Origin: an uncultured Prevotella sp.
Lineage (GTDB): Bacteria; Bacteroidota; Bacteroidia; Bacteroidales; Bacteroidaceae
Length of the DNA stretch: 42,616 bases
Reading direction: 5' to 3'
NCBI GenBank assembly: GCA_946403845.1
Contig: CAMJBL010000018.1
Span: forward strand, 1-42,616
Position numbers and translations under genes: made by a program. Of the stretch, positions 8,889 to 17,256 are shown one piece after another. The first letter of the stretch is position 1. Every line of letters begins with the position of its first letter. The notes beneath the pieces were generated by a model. The model did not search any database and was not told where the DNA came from. It worked only from the letters and a program-made list of their open reading frames with translations.

Positions 8889-11072
8889 TCAAAGATCTGA
8901 GGGGCTAATACCGAACTCGTCTTTGAAGCATTTGGTGAAATAAGAGGGAGCGGTAAAGCCGACTTCGTAGGCTACCTCTGAAACGTTCTTGTCAGTAGTC
9001 TGGAGCAGTTCACGGCCTTTTTGGAGGCGAGCAGTACGAAGCAGCTCTACAGGCGACTGTCCTGTGAGTGCTTTCACCTTTCTATATAATTGCACGCGGG
9101 AGAGGCCCAGTTCGGCACCAACGGTTTCGACACTGAGGTCACTATCGGATAGATTCTGCTCAATAAAGTCACGGAACTTGATAAGGAAAGGATCCACAGA
9201 TTCGTTCAGACCACCCCCGGCCCCTCCTAACTCAGGAGGGGAAACTACGTCACCAGAATCCCTAGGCTCTATCGGAGTAATGGCAAAGAGGTTTTTCAAC
9301 TGGAGACGGCTTTTCAGAAGATTGCTGATACGAGCCAGAAGGAGGTCGGCAGAGAAGGGCTTGGTGATATAAGCATCGGCACCGCTCTCATAGCCTTCTA
9401 TCTGGTGCTGACTTAAAGCACGGGCCGTAAGAAGAATCACTGGGATATGAGAGGTTGCTGTACCACTTTTGACGCGTTGGCAGAATTCCAAACCATTCAT
9501 GACGGGCATCATCACATCGGAGACAATCAGATCGGGCACAATCTCATTGGCAATGGCAAGACCCTGTTGACCGTCAGCAGCCTCATTGACTTGGTATTTA
9601 TCTTGCAGGATGGTGCGGAGATATGCACGGATGTCGGCATTATCATCGACAATCAGCACCGTTGACATATCATCGGCAAGAGAATGTTCTGTCTCAGCAG
9701 TCTTTTCCAATGATTCAATCGGGGCAGCCTCTTGCTGGCTTGCATTGAGGTCGTCGATACTGCCTGTAGCCTGAACATTCAACATCTTATTGATGAGTTG
9801 AGTCAGTTGGTGGGTATTGCGCTGGATAATGGCAAAGAGTCCTGATGCTTCAGCACTGGCTTTCTGCATATCCTTCGTCTCAGATAATTGTGCCAATGGT
9901 CCTTCAATCAGCGTCAGCGGGGTACGGAGTTCGTGGCTCACCTGTGTGTAGAAGTCGAGTTGTTCGCGTTCCATCTGTGTACGTTCCTCTTGGATACGTG
10001 CTTTCTGCAAGTGATAGCGATAGATGAAAACAATCAAAACCAGTAAAAGGAAAATGAAGGCAGTAGCCAATATCAACACGATACGCTGATTGCCGAGTTG
10101 TTGCAGATAGGCATCGGAGCGTTGATGCAGCTGGTCGAGATTGTTTCCCTGACGCACCATTTCTTCGTTTTGCAATAGCAGTACGTTGGCATTGTCTTTT
10201 GTTACGAGCGCTGCCATCAGAGGATTGTCCTTCTGATAGGGTTTGCCTTCAAGGATATTCATGGCCAATTGCAACACTTCATCGCCGTGAGTCGGATAGA
10301 TGTAGGATGCTTCAAGAAGAGAGTCACGCACACAGGCAATACCATTTCCCTCGCCTGGCAGTCCGTCGATGCCACAGTATTTGGTGCCATCAGAAGATAA
10401 AGCCTTTGATGCTCCAATGGCCATGCGGTCATTCTGGCCAAAGACGAAGTCCAGATTACTTAGGTCCCCTGTATATGACTTGATGGCATTGACGGCACTC
10501 TCTTCCGTCCAGTCTCCTTGCAGGGAGGCTACAAGCGTGATATTAGGATAGGCTTTCAGTGCACTCTCGAAACCATTATGACGCTCGATGGCCGGCGACG
10601 AGCCTTTCAATCCCATGATCTCTAATACTCGCCCTTTGCCATTGAGTCGTGTGGCGATATACTCGCCCATAAGGCGACCCATTTCGAAGTTATCAGCTCC
10701 GATATAGGCCGTATATTTCTGGGAATTGGTTTTGCGATCAAACACAATAACGGGAATGCCCTTGTCAAAGACCTCATCAATAGCGGGAGAGACTGTTGCC
10801 ACCTGATTCGGAGCGACAATCAGCAGGTCAATGCCGTCATTGACAAACTGATGGATCTGCTCAATCTGCTTCTCATCGCTATCATCGGCTGAGGCGAAGC
10901 GCAATTCTATACCGTCGTGGAAGTATGTTCCAATCTTCAACTCATTATTCAATTTGTCACGCCAGATGTCTTCAGAGCATTGCGAAACTGCAATTCTGTA
11001 AGTCTTCTCACTCTTTGAGCAAGAAACGAAGACTGCCATCAGGGCGATCAGGTATAGTATGGTCTTACGCAT
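8889..11072 (-). CDS. Hybrid two-component regulator for fructan/fructose, lacking the HATPase domain
   Basis: The single-protein regulator of the locus, 727 aa from the ATG at 11072. A start at 11135 would lie upstream of the predicted transcription start (about 11098). In order: signal or lipobox-like leader (VFVSC, Cys18), periplasmic-binding-protein sensor domain of the ribose/fructose type (about 24-310), membrane segment 331-351, HisKA helix with SHELRTPL (His380), receiver (Asp519, Lys571), and AraC-type DNA-binding domain (636-727). Only about 40 residues separate the HisKA helices from the receiver, so the usual ~130-residue ATPase domain (N box, G boxes) is absent. The fructose-sensing layout matches the known Bacteroides levan regulator. 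The receiver-AraC linker contains a palindromic insert (9221-9241). Confidence 0.92.
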   Translation of the reverse strand: MRKTILYLIALMAVFVSCSKSEKTYRIAVSQCSEDIWRDKLNNELKIGTYFHDGIELRFASADDSDEKQIEQIHQFVNDGIDLLIVAPNQVATVSPAIDEVFDKGIPVIVFDRKTNSQKYTAYIGADNFEMGRLMGEYIATRLNGKGRVLEIMGLKGSSPAIERHNGFESALKAYPNITLVASLQGDWTEESAVNAIKSYTGDLSNLDFVFGQNDRMAIGASKALSSDGTKYCGIDGLPGEGNGIACVRDSLLEASYIYPTHGDEVLQLAMNILEGKPYQKDNPLMAALVTKDNANVLLLQNEEMVRQGNNLDQLHQRSDAYLQQLGNQRIVLILATAFIFLLLVLIVFIYRYHLQKARIQEERTQMEREQLDFYTQVSHELRTPLTLIEGPLAQLSETKDMQKASAEASGLFAIIQRNTHQLTQLINKMLNVQATGSIDDLNASQQEAAPIESLEKTAETEHSLADDMSTVLIVDDNADIRAYLRTILQDKYQVNEAADGQQGLAIANEIVPDLIVSDVMMPVMNGLEFCQRVKSGTATSHIPVILLTARALSQHQIEGYESGADAYITKPFSADLLLARISNLLKSRLQLKNLFAITPIEPRDSGDVVSPPELGGAGGGLNESVDPFLIKFRDFIEQNLSDSDLSVETVGAELGLSRVQLYRKVKALTGQSPVELLRTARLQKGRELLQTTDKNVSEVAYEVGFTAPSYFTKCFKDEFGISPSDL
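9221..9241. repeat. Palindromic repeat inside the regulator's receiver-AraC linker
   Basis: Perfect 8-bp arms CCCCTCCT and AGGAGGGG surround a five-base loop, in a GC-rich stretch (about 9211-9245) unlike the flanking coding sequence. It is translated in frame as a Pro/Gly-rich linker near residues 610-622. It resembles an intergenic REP-type palindrome caught in a coding region; no second copy was found in this window. Confidence 0.6.
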
Positions 11073-11104
11073 TGGCTTAATGATGTTACTAGTAATAAAC
11101 ATGG

Positions 11105-11136
11105 CAAAGATAAAGAAATTCTGCGAGACTGCCAAA
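11105..11136 (-). promoter_or_regulatory. Promoter of the hybrid regulator gene
   Basis: A -33 TTTG (11136-11133) and a -7 TATCTTTG (11112-11105) are separated by 20 bp, a full Bacteroidetes promoter. Transcription would begin at about 11098, leaving a ~26-base leader before the ATG at 11072. None of the locus operator elements are present, so the regulator is probably expressed independently of its own targets. Confidence 0.75.
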
Positions 11137-11162
11137 CTTTTTCCGAAAAATGTAACAACGGA

Positions 11163-11194
11163 TAAAAAAGAGGTTCAGTACGAAACTGAACCTC
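11163..11194 (-). terminator. Intrinsic terminator after the fructokinase operon
   Basis: Read on the minus strand, a perfect 9-bp stem GAGGTTCAG/CTGAACCTC with a seven-base loop is followed by six T, eleven bases after the fructokinase stop codon. It separates the GH32-MFS-kinase unit from the regulator gene. Confidence 0.9.
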
Positions 11195-11204
11195 ATGGCG
11201 GGGA

Positions 11205-12083
11205 TTATACAGTTTTAAGCTTGTCTGGTATAACAGGCATGGCACCGTTCTGAGTGCAGACGAAGGCGCTCACCTGAACGGCAGTTTTGTGGGCCTCCTG
11301 TACAGGTTTCCCGTTGAGGATACAGGCACAGAAGGAACCCGTGAATGAGTCGCCTGCACCGACTGTATCAGCGACCTCAACCTTAGGCGTATCCTGAAAT
11401 GAGGTCAGGCCATCATCGGTAAAGACATAGGAGCCATTGGTACCGCAGGTTAGTACAAGCATCTTCAGTCCGTAGTCCTGTACCATCTTCTCACAGGTCT
11501 GGCGCATATCTAAACCATCGTATCCGAACATGCGGTTGACAACCACCAGTTCCTCGTCGTTGATCTTCAGGATGTTGCAAAGACGGAAGGAGTCTTCAAG
11601 AATCTCTTTTGAATAGAATTGCTGGCGCAGGTTGATGTCACAGATCTTCAGACAGTCGGCAGGGGTGTCGGCCAAGAACTTGCGGATATTTTCACGCGAT
11701 ACTTTATTACGCTGAGCCAAGGAACCAAAGCAGACAGCACGAGCATTCTTAGCAATCTCTGCCATTTCATCGGTATAGGGAATGTTATCCCAGGCCACAC
11801 CTTCCTTGATCTCATACGTTGGGATTCCTCCTTCGGCCAATGTCACCTGTACGGTGCCTGTGGGATAAGGAACACGAGGCATCAGGTAGTTCAGACCGTG
11901 CTCTTTCAGAGCCTCAATGGTTTCTTCAGCAAGAGCATCCTCACCTAGTGCGCTGATAGCAAAAGTATCGAGGCCGAATTGTCCGGCGTGATAAGCGAAG
12001 TTGGCAGGTGCGCCACCCAGTTTCTTACCTTCGGGAAGTACATCCCATAATGCCTCTCCGAGGCCAATAATATAACGTTTCAT
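11205..12083 (-). CDS. Fructokinase, PfkB/ribokinase family
   Basis: A 292-aa sugar kinase, normal for the PfkB family. The substrate-side glycine motif is GGAPANFA (23-30); the C-terminal PfkB signature DTVGAGDSFTG holds the catalytic base Asp245. It would phosphorylate fructose with ATP in the cytoplasm. Its start overlaps the MFS permease stop by four bases (ATGA), so the two are translationally coupled; a terminator follows at 11163-11194. The substrate is inferred from the fructan locus, since the fold alone does not separate fructokinase from related kinases. Confidence 0.92.
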   Translation of the reverse strand: MKRYIIGLGEALWDVLPEGKKLGGAPANFAYHAGQFGLDTFAISALGEDALAEETIEALKEHGLNYLMPRVPYPTGTVQVTLAEGGIPTYEIKEGVAWDNIPYTDEMAEIAKNARAVCFGSLAQRNKVSRENIRKFLADTPADCLKICDINLRQQFYSKEILEDSFRLCNILKINDEELVVVNRMFGYDGLDMRQTCEKMVQDYGLKMLVLTCGTNGSYVFTDDGLTSFQDTPKVEVADTVGAGDSFTGSFCACILNGKPVQEAHKTAVQVSAFVCTQNGAMPVIPDKLKTV

Positions 12084-13246
12084 GCTTTTACGGTTTTAAG
12101 TTGTTTGATATAAGAGAATAAGTAAATAACGCCAAGGGCCATGATCAATACGGCACCAGCCTGTCCGATGGCATCACTGGCAAAACCCATTAACAATGGG
12201 AATACCGTTCCGCCGAATAGTCCCATAATCATCAGGCCACTGACCTCGTTCTGTTTCTCGGGCATTGAAGTAAGTGCTTGTGCAAAGCATATAGAGAAAA
12301 TGTTAGAGTTGCCATAGCCAACCAATGCAATAGCCGTATAGAGCACCCATTTCTCTGTTCCAAAGAAAAGTCCACACATTGAAAGTGCCATCATGATAAC
12401 ACTGATGATGAAGAAGGTGCGTGTGGGCAACACGCGAAGAAAGAACGAACCCGTTAGACAGCCGATAGTACGGAAGATGAAGTAAAGGCTCGTAGCAAAG
12501 GCGGCATCATTCAAGGTCATGCCGAGACGCTCCATCAGAATTTTCGGAGCTGTGGTATTGGTACCTACGTCGATACCTACATGGCACATAATACCGAAGA
12601 ATGACAACAATACGATAGGCGTGCCCAACAACTTGAAACACTCTGCAAAGGTCGATGGCTTACCCTCGATTTTAGGCTCATCGATGGGTGTTACGCCTAA
12701 GAGTGCCGTAGCTAGGATGCCTACCACAAAATAGATACCAAAGAGGATGCGCCAATCATAGCCAAAGGATGGTATTGCCTGTGTAGCTCCCCACATGGCC
12801 AGATATGGTGCCAGGAACGAAGCGATGGCCTTGATAAACTGTCCGAAGGTCAGCGTAGAAGCCAGATTTCCGCCACCCATCACAGTCGACACCAACGGGT
12901 TCAGCGAAGTCTGCATCAGGGCATTGCCGATACCAAGTAGGGAGAACGAAATCAGCATGATGGCGAAGTTGTTGCCAAAGAGAGGTATCAGTAGTGACAA
13001 TACCGTCACACCTAGGGAGAGCAGCACAGTGTTCTTACGACCGATCTTGTTCATCAGCATGCCAGTAGGCACACTGAAAATCAGGAACCAGAAAAACACG
13101 AGTGAGGGGAAGATGTTGGCTGTAGAATCATTCAGTGCCAGGTCTTCTTTCACATAGTTGGAGGCGATGCCCACGAGATCCACGAAGCCCATGCAGAAGA
13201 AGCAGAGCATCACAGGGATGAGGGCGAGTTTGTTGACTTTACTCAT
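12080..13246 (-). CDS. MFS sugar permease, FucP-like, probable fructose importer
   Basis: A major facilitator of 388 aa with about twelve hydrophobic segments. It has the loop-2/3 type motif GMLMNKIGRKN near residue 60 and a second-half FRTIGCLTGSFFLR segment. The overall type is the fucose/glucose-galactose symporter group that is common in Bacteroidetes sugar loci. It lies between the periplasmic GH32 gene (ten bases upstream) and the fructokinase (four-base overlap). It would carry fructose released in the periplasm across the inner membrane. The substrate is inferred from context. Confidence 0.9.
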   Translation of the reverse strand: MSKVNKLALIPVMLCFFCMGFVDLVGIASNYVKEDLALNDSTANIFPSLVFFWFLIFSVPTGMLMNKIGRKNTVLLSLGVTVLSLLIPLFGNNFAIMLISFSLLGIGNALMQTSLNPLVSTVMGGGNLASTLTFGQFIKAIASFLAPYLAMWGATQAIPSFGYDWRILFGIYFVVGILATALLGVTPIDEPKIEGKPSTFAECFKLLGTPIVLLSFFGIMCHVGIDVGTNTTAPKILMERLGMTLNDAAFATSLYFIFRTIGCLTGSFFLRVLPTRTFFIISVIMMALSMCGLFFGTEKWVLYTAIALVGYGNSNIFSICFAQALTSMPEKQNEVSGLMIMGLFGGTVFPLLMGFASDAIGQAGAVLIMALGVIYLFSYIKQLKTVKA

Positions 13247-13256
13247 GATGATATTT

Positions 13257-14927
13257 TTATTTATTGATTTCGTAGATGGTTGCTTTGCAGCCCTTTACCT
13301 TAATATTATTATAAGGCACTGAAGGGAACACAAGGTTGGTCATTGCCACCTTACCGTCGCTGTCAAAAGCCTCTATGCTACAGCGGTCGATAAAGATGCG
13401 CAGCTGGCGGATAATACCATATGTGGGGGCTGTGGTCTCGCATGGGAATGCCTCGCTGAAACTTACATCCCCGCTCTTCGTACGGTCCATTGAGAAGGTT
13501 TGTTTCTGAGCATCATAGTTCATGACGACCTGCTCACCCTTTGCGTTCGAAAGCAAAATCGTAGCTGGGCCCTTCACATCAACTACTATTTCGCAGGTTT
13601 CTGTAGGCATCTTCATTTTCTGTCCACGTACAGCCAGCATCTCCTTAGAGGGAACCACACTCACATAGGTCTCTTCGCCGTATTTAAAGATTCCGAGATC
13701 GCGAGGTATAGAGTTGGCACTACGGAACTGCTTGGTGGGAACTTGGTTGGCATATTGCCAGTTCGACATCCATGCCAATACCACGCGGCGGTTCTCCGGA
13801 GCATTATAGAACGACACCGTCGCATAGTGATCCTTGCCATAGTCCAACCACTTTGTTACTTTCGGCATTGACTCACAAGTGAACTTCTTGCCGTCGAAGT
13901 CGCCTATGAAATACTGTGTAGCTGAACCTCCAAATGGTCCACCGGGGTTGATGTTACATAACAGCACCCACTTTCCGTCAATCTTGAACAGATCAGGACA
14001 TTCCCAAACTCCGCCATGATTGCCATAATCCTTTCCAAATGATGATTCGTATTTCCAGTCTTTCAGGTCTTTCGATGAGTAAATGCGCATCTCCTGACCT
14101 GCGGCCAAAATCAGGTTCCACACCTTAGCATCCTCATTCCAGAATGCTTTCGGATCACGGAAGTCGGGTACGTCGCTTGTCAACACGGGGTTGCCGCTAT
14201 ATTTCTCGAAAGTCTGTCCGCCATCCTTCGACACAGCCATCGACTGTACCTGATGCTGTCCGGCTGAAGTATAAAAAGCCACGACCTCATTACCGTTAGT
14301 CACACATGACCCTGAGAAAATCGTGCCCAACCAGTCGGACTCGATTGCCAAGGGCTGAGCCTCCCAGTGAATGAGATCATGCGATGTAGAGTGTCCCCAT
14401 GTCATGTTCTCCCACTGAGAGCCATAAGGGTTATACTGATAATAAAGGTGCCACACGCCATCCTTATAGAACAAGCCATTAGGATCGTTCATCCATCCAA
14501 ATAAAGGTGTATGGTGATAGGCAGGGCGGAACTTCTCTCGATTTGCCGTGTCGAATGTCTCGCTGTATTTCAACTCCTTCCAACAGGCAAAGTCCTTCAC
14601 AGCACCTGTCGTGCGACGATCACCCTGGAAAGTGATGTCGAGCAGCTTACAGTTCTTCAATTCCAGCGGCACATAATAATCTACTTTATCCACAGCCAGT
14701 CTTACATTCAACCGCTTTACCATTTCATTTCTTCCGTCGAGCACAGCTATATGCGCGTTCTCTTCTTTCTCCTGCACGGGTAGAAGCAGGTATTTTTGAC
14801 CTTGCTCTACTCGTACCATCGCATGGTTTTCACCAAGCACCTTCGGCTGCACCTGAGCCTGAGCCGATATCGTCATCAGCACTGCAGCCACGATCGTTGT
14901 CATTACTTTTTTCATTCTGTTATTCAT
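13257..14927 (-). CDS. GH32 fructan hydrolase, periplasmic, with N-terminal DUF4980-like domain
   Basis: A second family 32 enzyme, 556 aa from the ATG at 14927 (an ATG at 14915 is equally good). The signal peptide ends near AQAQ (about residue 25) with no lipobox, so it is probably periplasmic. Residues about 28-130 form an extra beta-rich domain of the DUF4980 type seen in Bacteroides GH32 exo-enzymes. The propeller has WMNDPNG (Asp148), RDP (257-259) and WEC (Glu309), followed by the C-terminal sandwich. It heads the GH32-MFS-fructokinase unit under the operator at 14951-15049. It would release fructose from imported oligosaccharides. Exo action is inferred from location and architecture. 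Confidence 0.93.
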   Translation of the reverse strand: MNNRMKKVMTTIVAAVLMTISAQAQVQPKVLGENHAMVRVEQGQKYLLLPVQEKEENAHIAVLDGRNEMVKRLNVRLAVDKVDYYVPLELKNCKLLDITFQGDRRTTGAVKDFACWKELKYSETFDTANREKFRPAYHHTPLFGWMNDPNGLFYKDGVWHLYYQYNPYGSQWENMTWGHSTSHDLIHWEAQPLAIESDWLGTIFSGSCVTNGNEVVAFYTSAGQHQVQSMAVSKDGGQTFEKYSGNPVLTSDVPDFRDPKAFWNEDAKVWNLILAAGQEMRIYSSKDLKDWKYESSFGKDYGNHGGVWECPDLFKIDGKWVLLCNINPGGPFGGSATQYFIGDFDGKKFTCESMPKVTKWLDYGKDHYATVSFYNAPENRRVVLAWMSNWQYANQVPTKQFRSANSIPRDLGIFKYGEETYVSVVPSKEMLAVRGQKMKMPTETCEIVVDVKGPATILLSNAKGEQVVMNYDAQKQTFSMDRTKSGDVSFSEAFPCETTAPTYGIIRQLRIFIDRCSIEAFDSDGKVAMTNLVFPSVPYNNIKVKGCKATIYEINK

Positions 14928-14950
14928 TTATTGTTTTGAATTTTCTGCTG

Positions 14951-15049
14951 CAAAAGTACAGCAAAAACCCGATACATACAATAAATTATGTTTCAATTGC
15001 TAACAAAAATCGTTCATTGCAACATTATTACATGCAATGAACGATTTTT
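14951..15049 (-). promoter_or_regulatory. Promoter and operator of the GH32-MFS-fructokinase unit
   Basis: The -7 box TACTTTTG is at 14958-14951 on the minus strand. Upstream are GTTTCAATTGCTAAC (14990-15004) and GTTCATTGCAAC (15012-15023), direct repeats 22 bp apart, then an inverted half-site. The outer palindrome has perfect 17-bp arms (15005-15021 and 15033-15049). Because genes on both sides diverge here, a terminator role is unlikely. About 22-bp spacing of direct repeats is typical for AraC-type dimers, so the hybrid regulator is the likely binder (inference). Confidence 0.7.
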
Positions 15050-15050
15050 A

Positions 15051-15081
15051 TTTGATATTTGGAAAAATTGTATTACCTTTG
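15051..15081 (+). promoter_or_regulatory. ndk promoter
   Basis: A -33 TTTG (15051-15054) and -7 TACCTTTG (15074-15081) are separated by 19 bp. Transcription would start at about 15088, so the longer reading frame beginning at 15037 is excluded and the ATG at 15124 is the start. The -33 box abuts the fructan operator's right arm, so regulator binding there could affect ndk. Confidence 0.8.
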
Positions 15082-15123
15082 TACGCAAATATACTAATAA
15101 CTCATTTTTATATTACTACAATA

Positions 15124-15588
15124 ATGGAAAAGACTCTTGTATTACTGAAGCCCAGCTGCGTTCAGAGACAGTTGATTGGCGAGATTGTGACCCGTTTTGA
15201 GCGCCGCGGACTTCGCGTGGCAGGTATGAAAATGATGCAGCTCTCCGACGAAATCTTACGTGAGCATTATGCACACCTCGTTGATCGTCCCTTTTTCCCC
15301 GCATTGGCCGCATCTATGCAAACATCCCCAGTTGTGGCCCTCGCACTTGAGGGAGTAGACGCCGTGCAGGTTGTTCGCACAATGACCGGATCAACAAACG
15401 GACGTGAGGCTGCGCCTGGAACTATTCGTGGCGATTACTCGATGAGTAATCAACAGAACATCGTTCATGCCAGCGATTCGACGTCGAATGCTGAAATCGA
15501 GTTGAAACGATTCTTCCGCGACGAGGAGATCTTCGAATACGTCAGCGGTTCCATCGCTTTTATCTATGGCGACGGAGAGGCAAAGTAA
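15124..15588 (+). CDS. ndk: Nucleoside diphosphate kinase
   Basis: A 154-aa nucleoside diphosphate kinase, which moves the terminal phosphate of ATP to other (deoxy)nucleoside diphosphates through a phosphohistidine. The family start MEKTLVLLKPS, the KPS and RxxxG regions and the active-site NIVHASDS (His115) are all present, and the length is typical. The start follows the promoter at 15051-15081. It is a housekeeping gene next to, but divergent from, the fructan locus. Confidence 0.97.
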   Translation: MEKTLVLLKPSCVQRQLIGEIVTRFERRGLRVAGMKMMQLSDEILREHYAHLVDRPFFPALAASMQTSPVVALALEGVDAVQVVRTMTGSTNGREAAPGTIRGDYSMSNQQNIVHASDSTSNAEIELKRFFRDEEIFEYVSGSIAFIYGDGEAK

Positions 15589-15621
15589 AAACTGATATAC
15601 ATATAATATATCACACTATAT

Positions 15622-15640
15622 CTGGAGTCGTGTGCGCTCA
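15622..15640 (+). repeat. Direct repeat, left flank of hipBA
   Basis: CTGGAGTCGTGTG followed by CGCTCA, which recurs at 17400-17421 as CTGGAGTCGTGTG-TG-CGCATCA. The pair brackets the hipBA module (15659-17205). It may be a footprint of insertion or a duplicated flank. Confidence 0.5.
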
Positions 15641-15658
15641 GAGGTGCCTCCTCTTATG

Positions 15659-16909
15659 TCATAGTTCATCCCATCGCATGGAATATGCTCCAAGCAGTTT
15701 GAGGGGTATCTGCTGATCTGTGGCTGTCTTACGCCAGTCTTTGATAACGGCACGAACCTCCTCGATAATCTCTGTTGCCTCTTGTCTTTCAAGCAGATAG
15801 CTCTCGCTTGCGGAGAATAGGGCATTGATGTCCGACTGTTCAGTATATGAGTCGATGAGCAGGCATTGATGTGACTTTGCTCCAGGGTTGATGTCGTATG
15901 CAGGAGAGAGTGTCCAGCCTTTCGGGGTCAACAGGAAACCATGGTTGCGGAAATGATCGTCGGTGTTGCCGAACATGACATTGAAGGCCACTCTGCGGTA
16001 GAGTTCTCTGAGATTCTGCCGCACATCGGTGCAGCCGTGAAGAATGAAATCCACTATATCCAAATAACCATTGCCTGTACTGCTGCCTGCTCCATCATCA
16101 AGACCCAACAATGACATGGCAGAGGCGAAATGGATGCGACGGCCATCCTTTGTCCTGTCGAAACGTTCGGAGAGCAGCAGATCGCGGTCTTTTGAAATCC
16201 TGATGGTTCGTGTCTTTGCCACATGGATGCCAGCTTTGGCCGCAAGCTGATGAGAGAAGTGCTCAATGAGTTCCGTATTCTCAAAGTCCTTTTTTGAAGG
16301 GAACTTGGCCACATACAGTGTGCCATCGGCATCAACTACATTAGCCTTGGGACGAGCACCACCGAGCGAGGTTCCTGGATCTATCAACTGGTCGAGCCAA
16401 CGTCGTTCCGGCAATTCATTGCGTTCTTCCGCCAGCTCAATCTCATGGCATGCATCGCATAGGGCGCGAAGACTTTCAATGGGAGGGACAAGATATTTGG
16501 TACTGGCATTTATATAGCCATCGCTGTCTTCCTCTTTGTAACGTATGCCACCCATACGAGTTAAGTCCTCAATACCGATGAGGTAGTCGTAATTGGTAAG
16601 CATGCGTGTCGGTCTGCCTTCTGACTGGGCCGTCAGTCGCTCTCTGCGGTCAAGTAACAAACGTCCCCAACGATCGGGGAAGGAATCCTTGACGAAGCCG
16701 AACACATTATCATTACCACGAGGATGCTGCAATGAAGGAACATTCATCAGATCACCGCTCAGCAGAATGCCACCATACTGCTTCAGCCACTGGCGCGAAT
16801 ACTCAAAGACAAAATGATCTTTGCCACGAACGTGTTCGTTGCCTAATGTTCCTATCTCCTGAGGAGCAGAGAGGAAATCAAAATCTGCGTAAACTGTTAT
16901 TTTTTTCAT
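15659..16909 (-). CDS. hipA: HipA-type Ser/Thr kinase toxin
   Basis: A HipA-family kinase of 416 aa. The N-terminal couple_hipA-like domain covers about 1-110. The ATP-site loop is GTSLGGARPKA (179-189) and a candidate ATP-binding Lys is Lys202. The catalytic segment is GNTDDHFRNHGF (314-325), followed by the metal-binding DINP (339-342). In characterised systems HipA phosphorylates an aminoacyl-tRNA synthetase and slows growth; the target here is unknown. It overlaps hipB by four bases, antitoxin first, as expected for coupling. All visible catalytic motifs are intact. Confidence 0.93.
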   Translation of the reverse strand: MKKITVYADFDFLSAPQEIGTLGNEHVRGKDHFVFEYSRQWLKQYGGILLSGDLMNVPSLQHPRGNDNVFGFVKDSFPDRWGRLLLDRRERLTAQSEGRPTRMLTNYDYLIGIEDLTRMGGIRYKEEDSDGYINASTKYLVPPIESLRALCDACHEIELAEERNELPERRWLDQLIDPGTSLGGARPKANVVDADGTLYVAKFPSKKDFENTELIEHFSHQLAAKAGIHVAKTRTIRISKDRDLLLSERFDRTKDGRRIHFASAMSLLGLDDGAGSSTGNGYLDIVDFILHGCTDVRQNLRELYRRVAFNVMFGNTDDHFRNHGFLLTPKGWTLSPAYDINPGAKSHQCLLIDSYTEQSDINALFSASESYLLERQEATEIIEEVRAVIKDWRKTATDQQIPLKLLGAYSMRWDEL

Positions 16910-17205
16910 TTCCTCAGTAATTCTGCATCCTGAAGTTGTCGGCCGAGAGCGTCGTCGGCGGCAAGTAGGGTGATATCGTTTTCCAGATTCAGCGCAAAGA
17001 GTACGCGTGCGTAAATGCCCATGGACACCGTCGGGTCGCCATGTTCTACTTTAGATACGGTCAGTCGTGTCACCGTAGCCCTGTCTGCTATGTCCTGCAT
17101 CGACAGATGCCTGCGCTTGCGTGCCAACATAATCTGTTCACCCATGATTTTCAGGTTCTGGCTCAAGGCCCTTGGCATCGTCTTGCCAAATGTATTCTTA
17201 CCCAT
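16906..17205 (-). CDS. hipB: HipB-type XRE antitoxin
   Basis: A 99-aa DNA-binding protein with a helix-turn-helix of the XRE type at about residues 24-75 (RRHLSMQDIADRATVTRLTVSKVEHGDP). Its gene is first in the operon and ends in an ATGA overlap with hipA. It should neutralise HipA and repress the promoter at 17225-17256. The leader is only about 13 bases, so a bound repressor would cover the start of transcription. Confidence 0.92.
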   Translation of the reverse strand: MGKNTFGKTMPRALSQNLKIMGEQIMLARKRRHLSMQDIADRATVTRLTVSKVEHGDPTVSMGIYARVLFALNLENDITLLAADDALGRQLQDAELLRK

Positions 17206-17224
17206 AATTGTAATTTATTGGGTG

Positions 17225-17256
17225 CAAAAATACGCAAAAATGTTTAATATAACAAA
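17225..17256 (-). promoter_or_regulatory. hipBA promoter
   Basis: On the minus strand a -33 TTTG (17256-17253) and -7 TATTTTTG (17232-17225) are separated by 20 bp. Transcription would start at about 17218. The spacer is very AT-rich (GTTATATTAAAC), a plausible but unproven HipB operator. Confidence 0.75.

Noticed and set aside
11073..11135. An extended N-terminus for the hybrid regulator
   Set aside because: The predicted promoter places the transcript start at about 11098, and the signal sequence begins at the ATG at 11072.
15037..15123. An extended N-terminus for ndk
   Set aside because: The extension would cover the ndk promoter at 15051-15081 and does not match the family.
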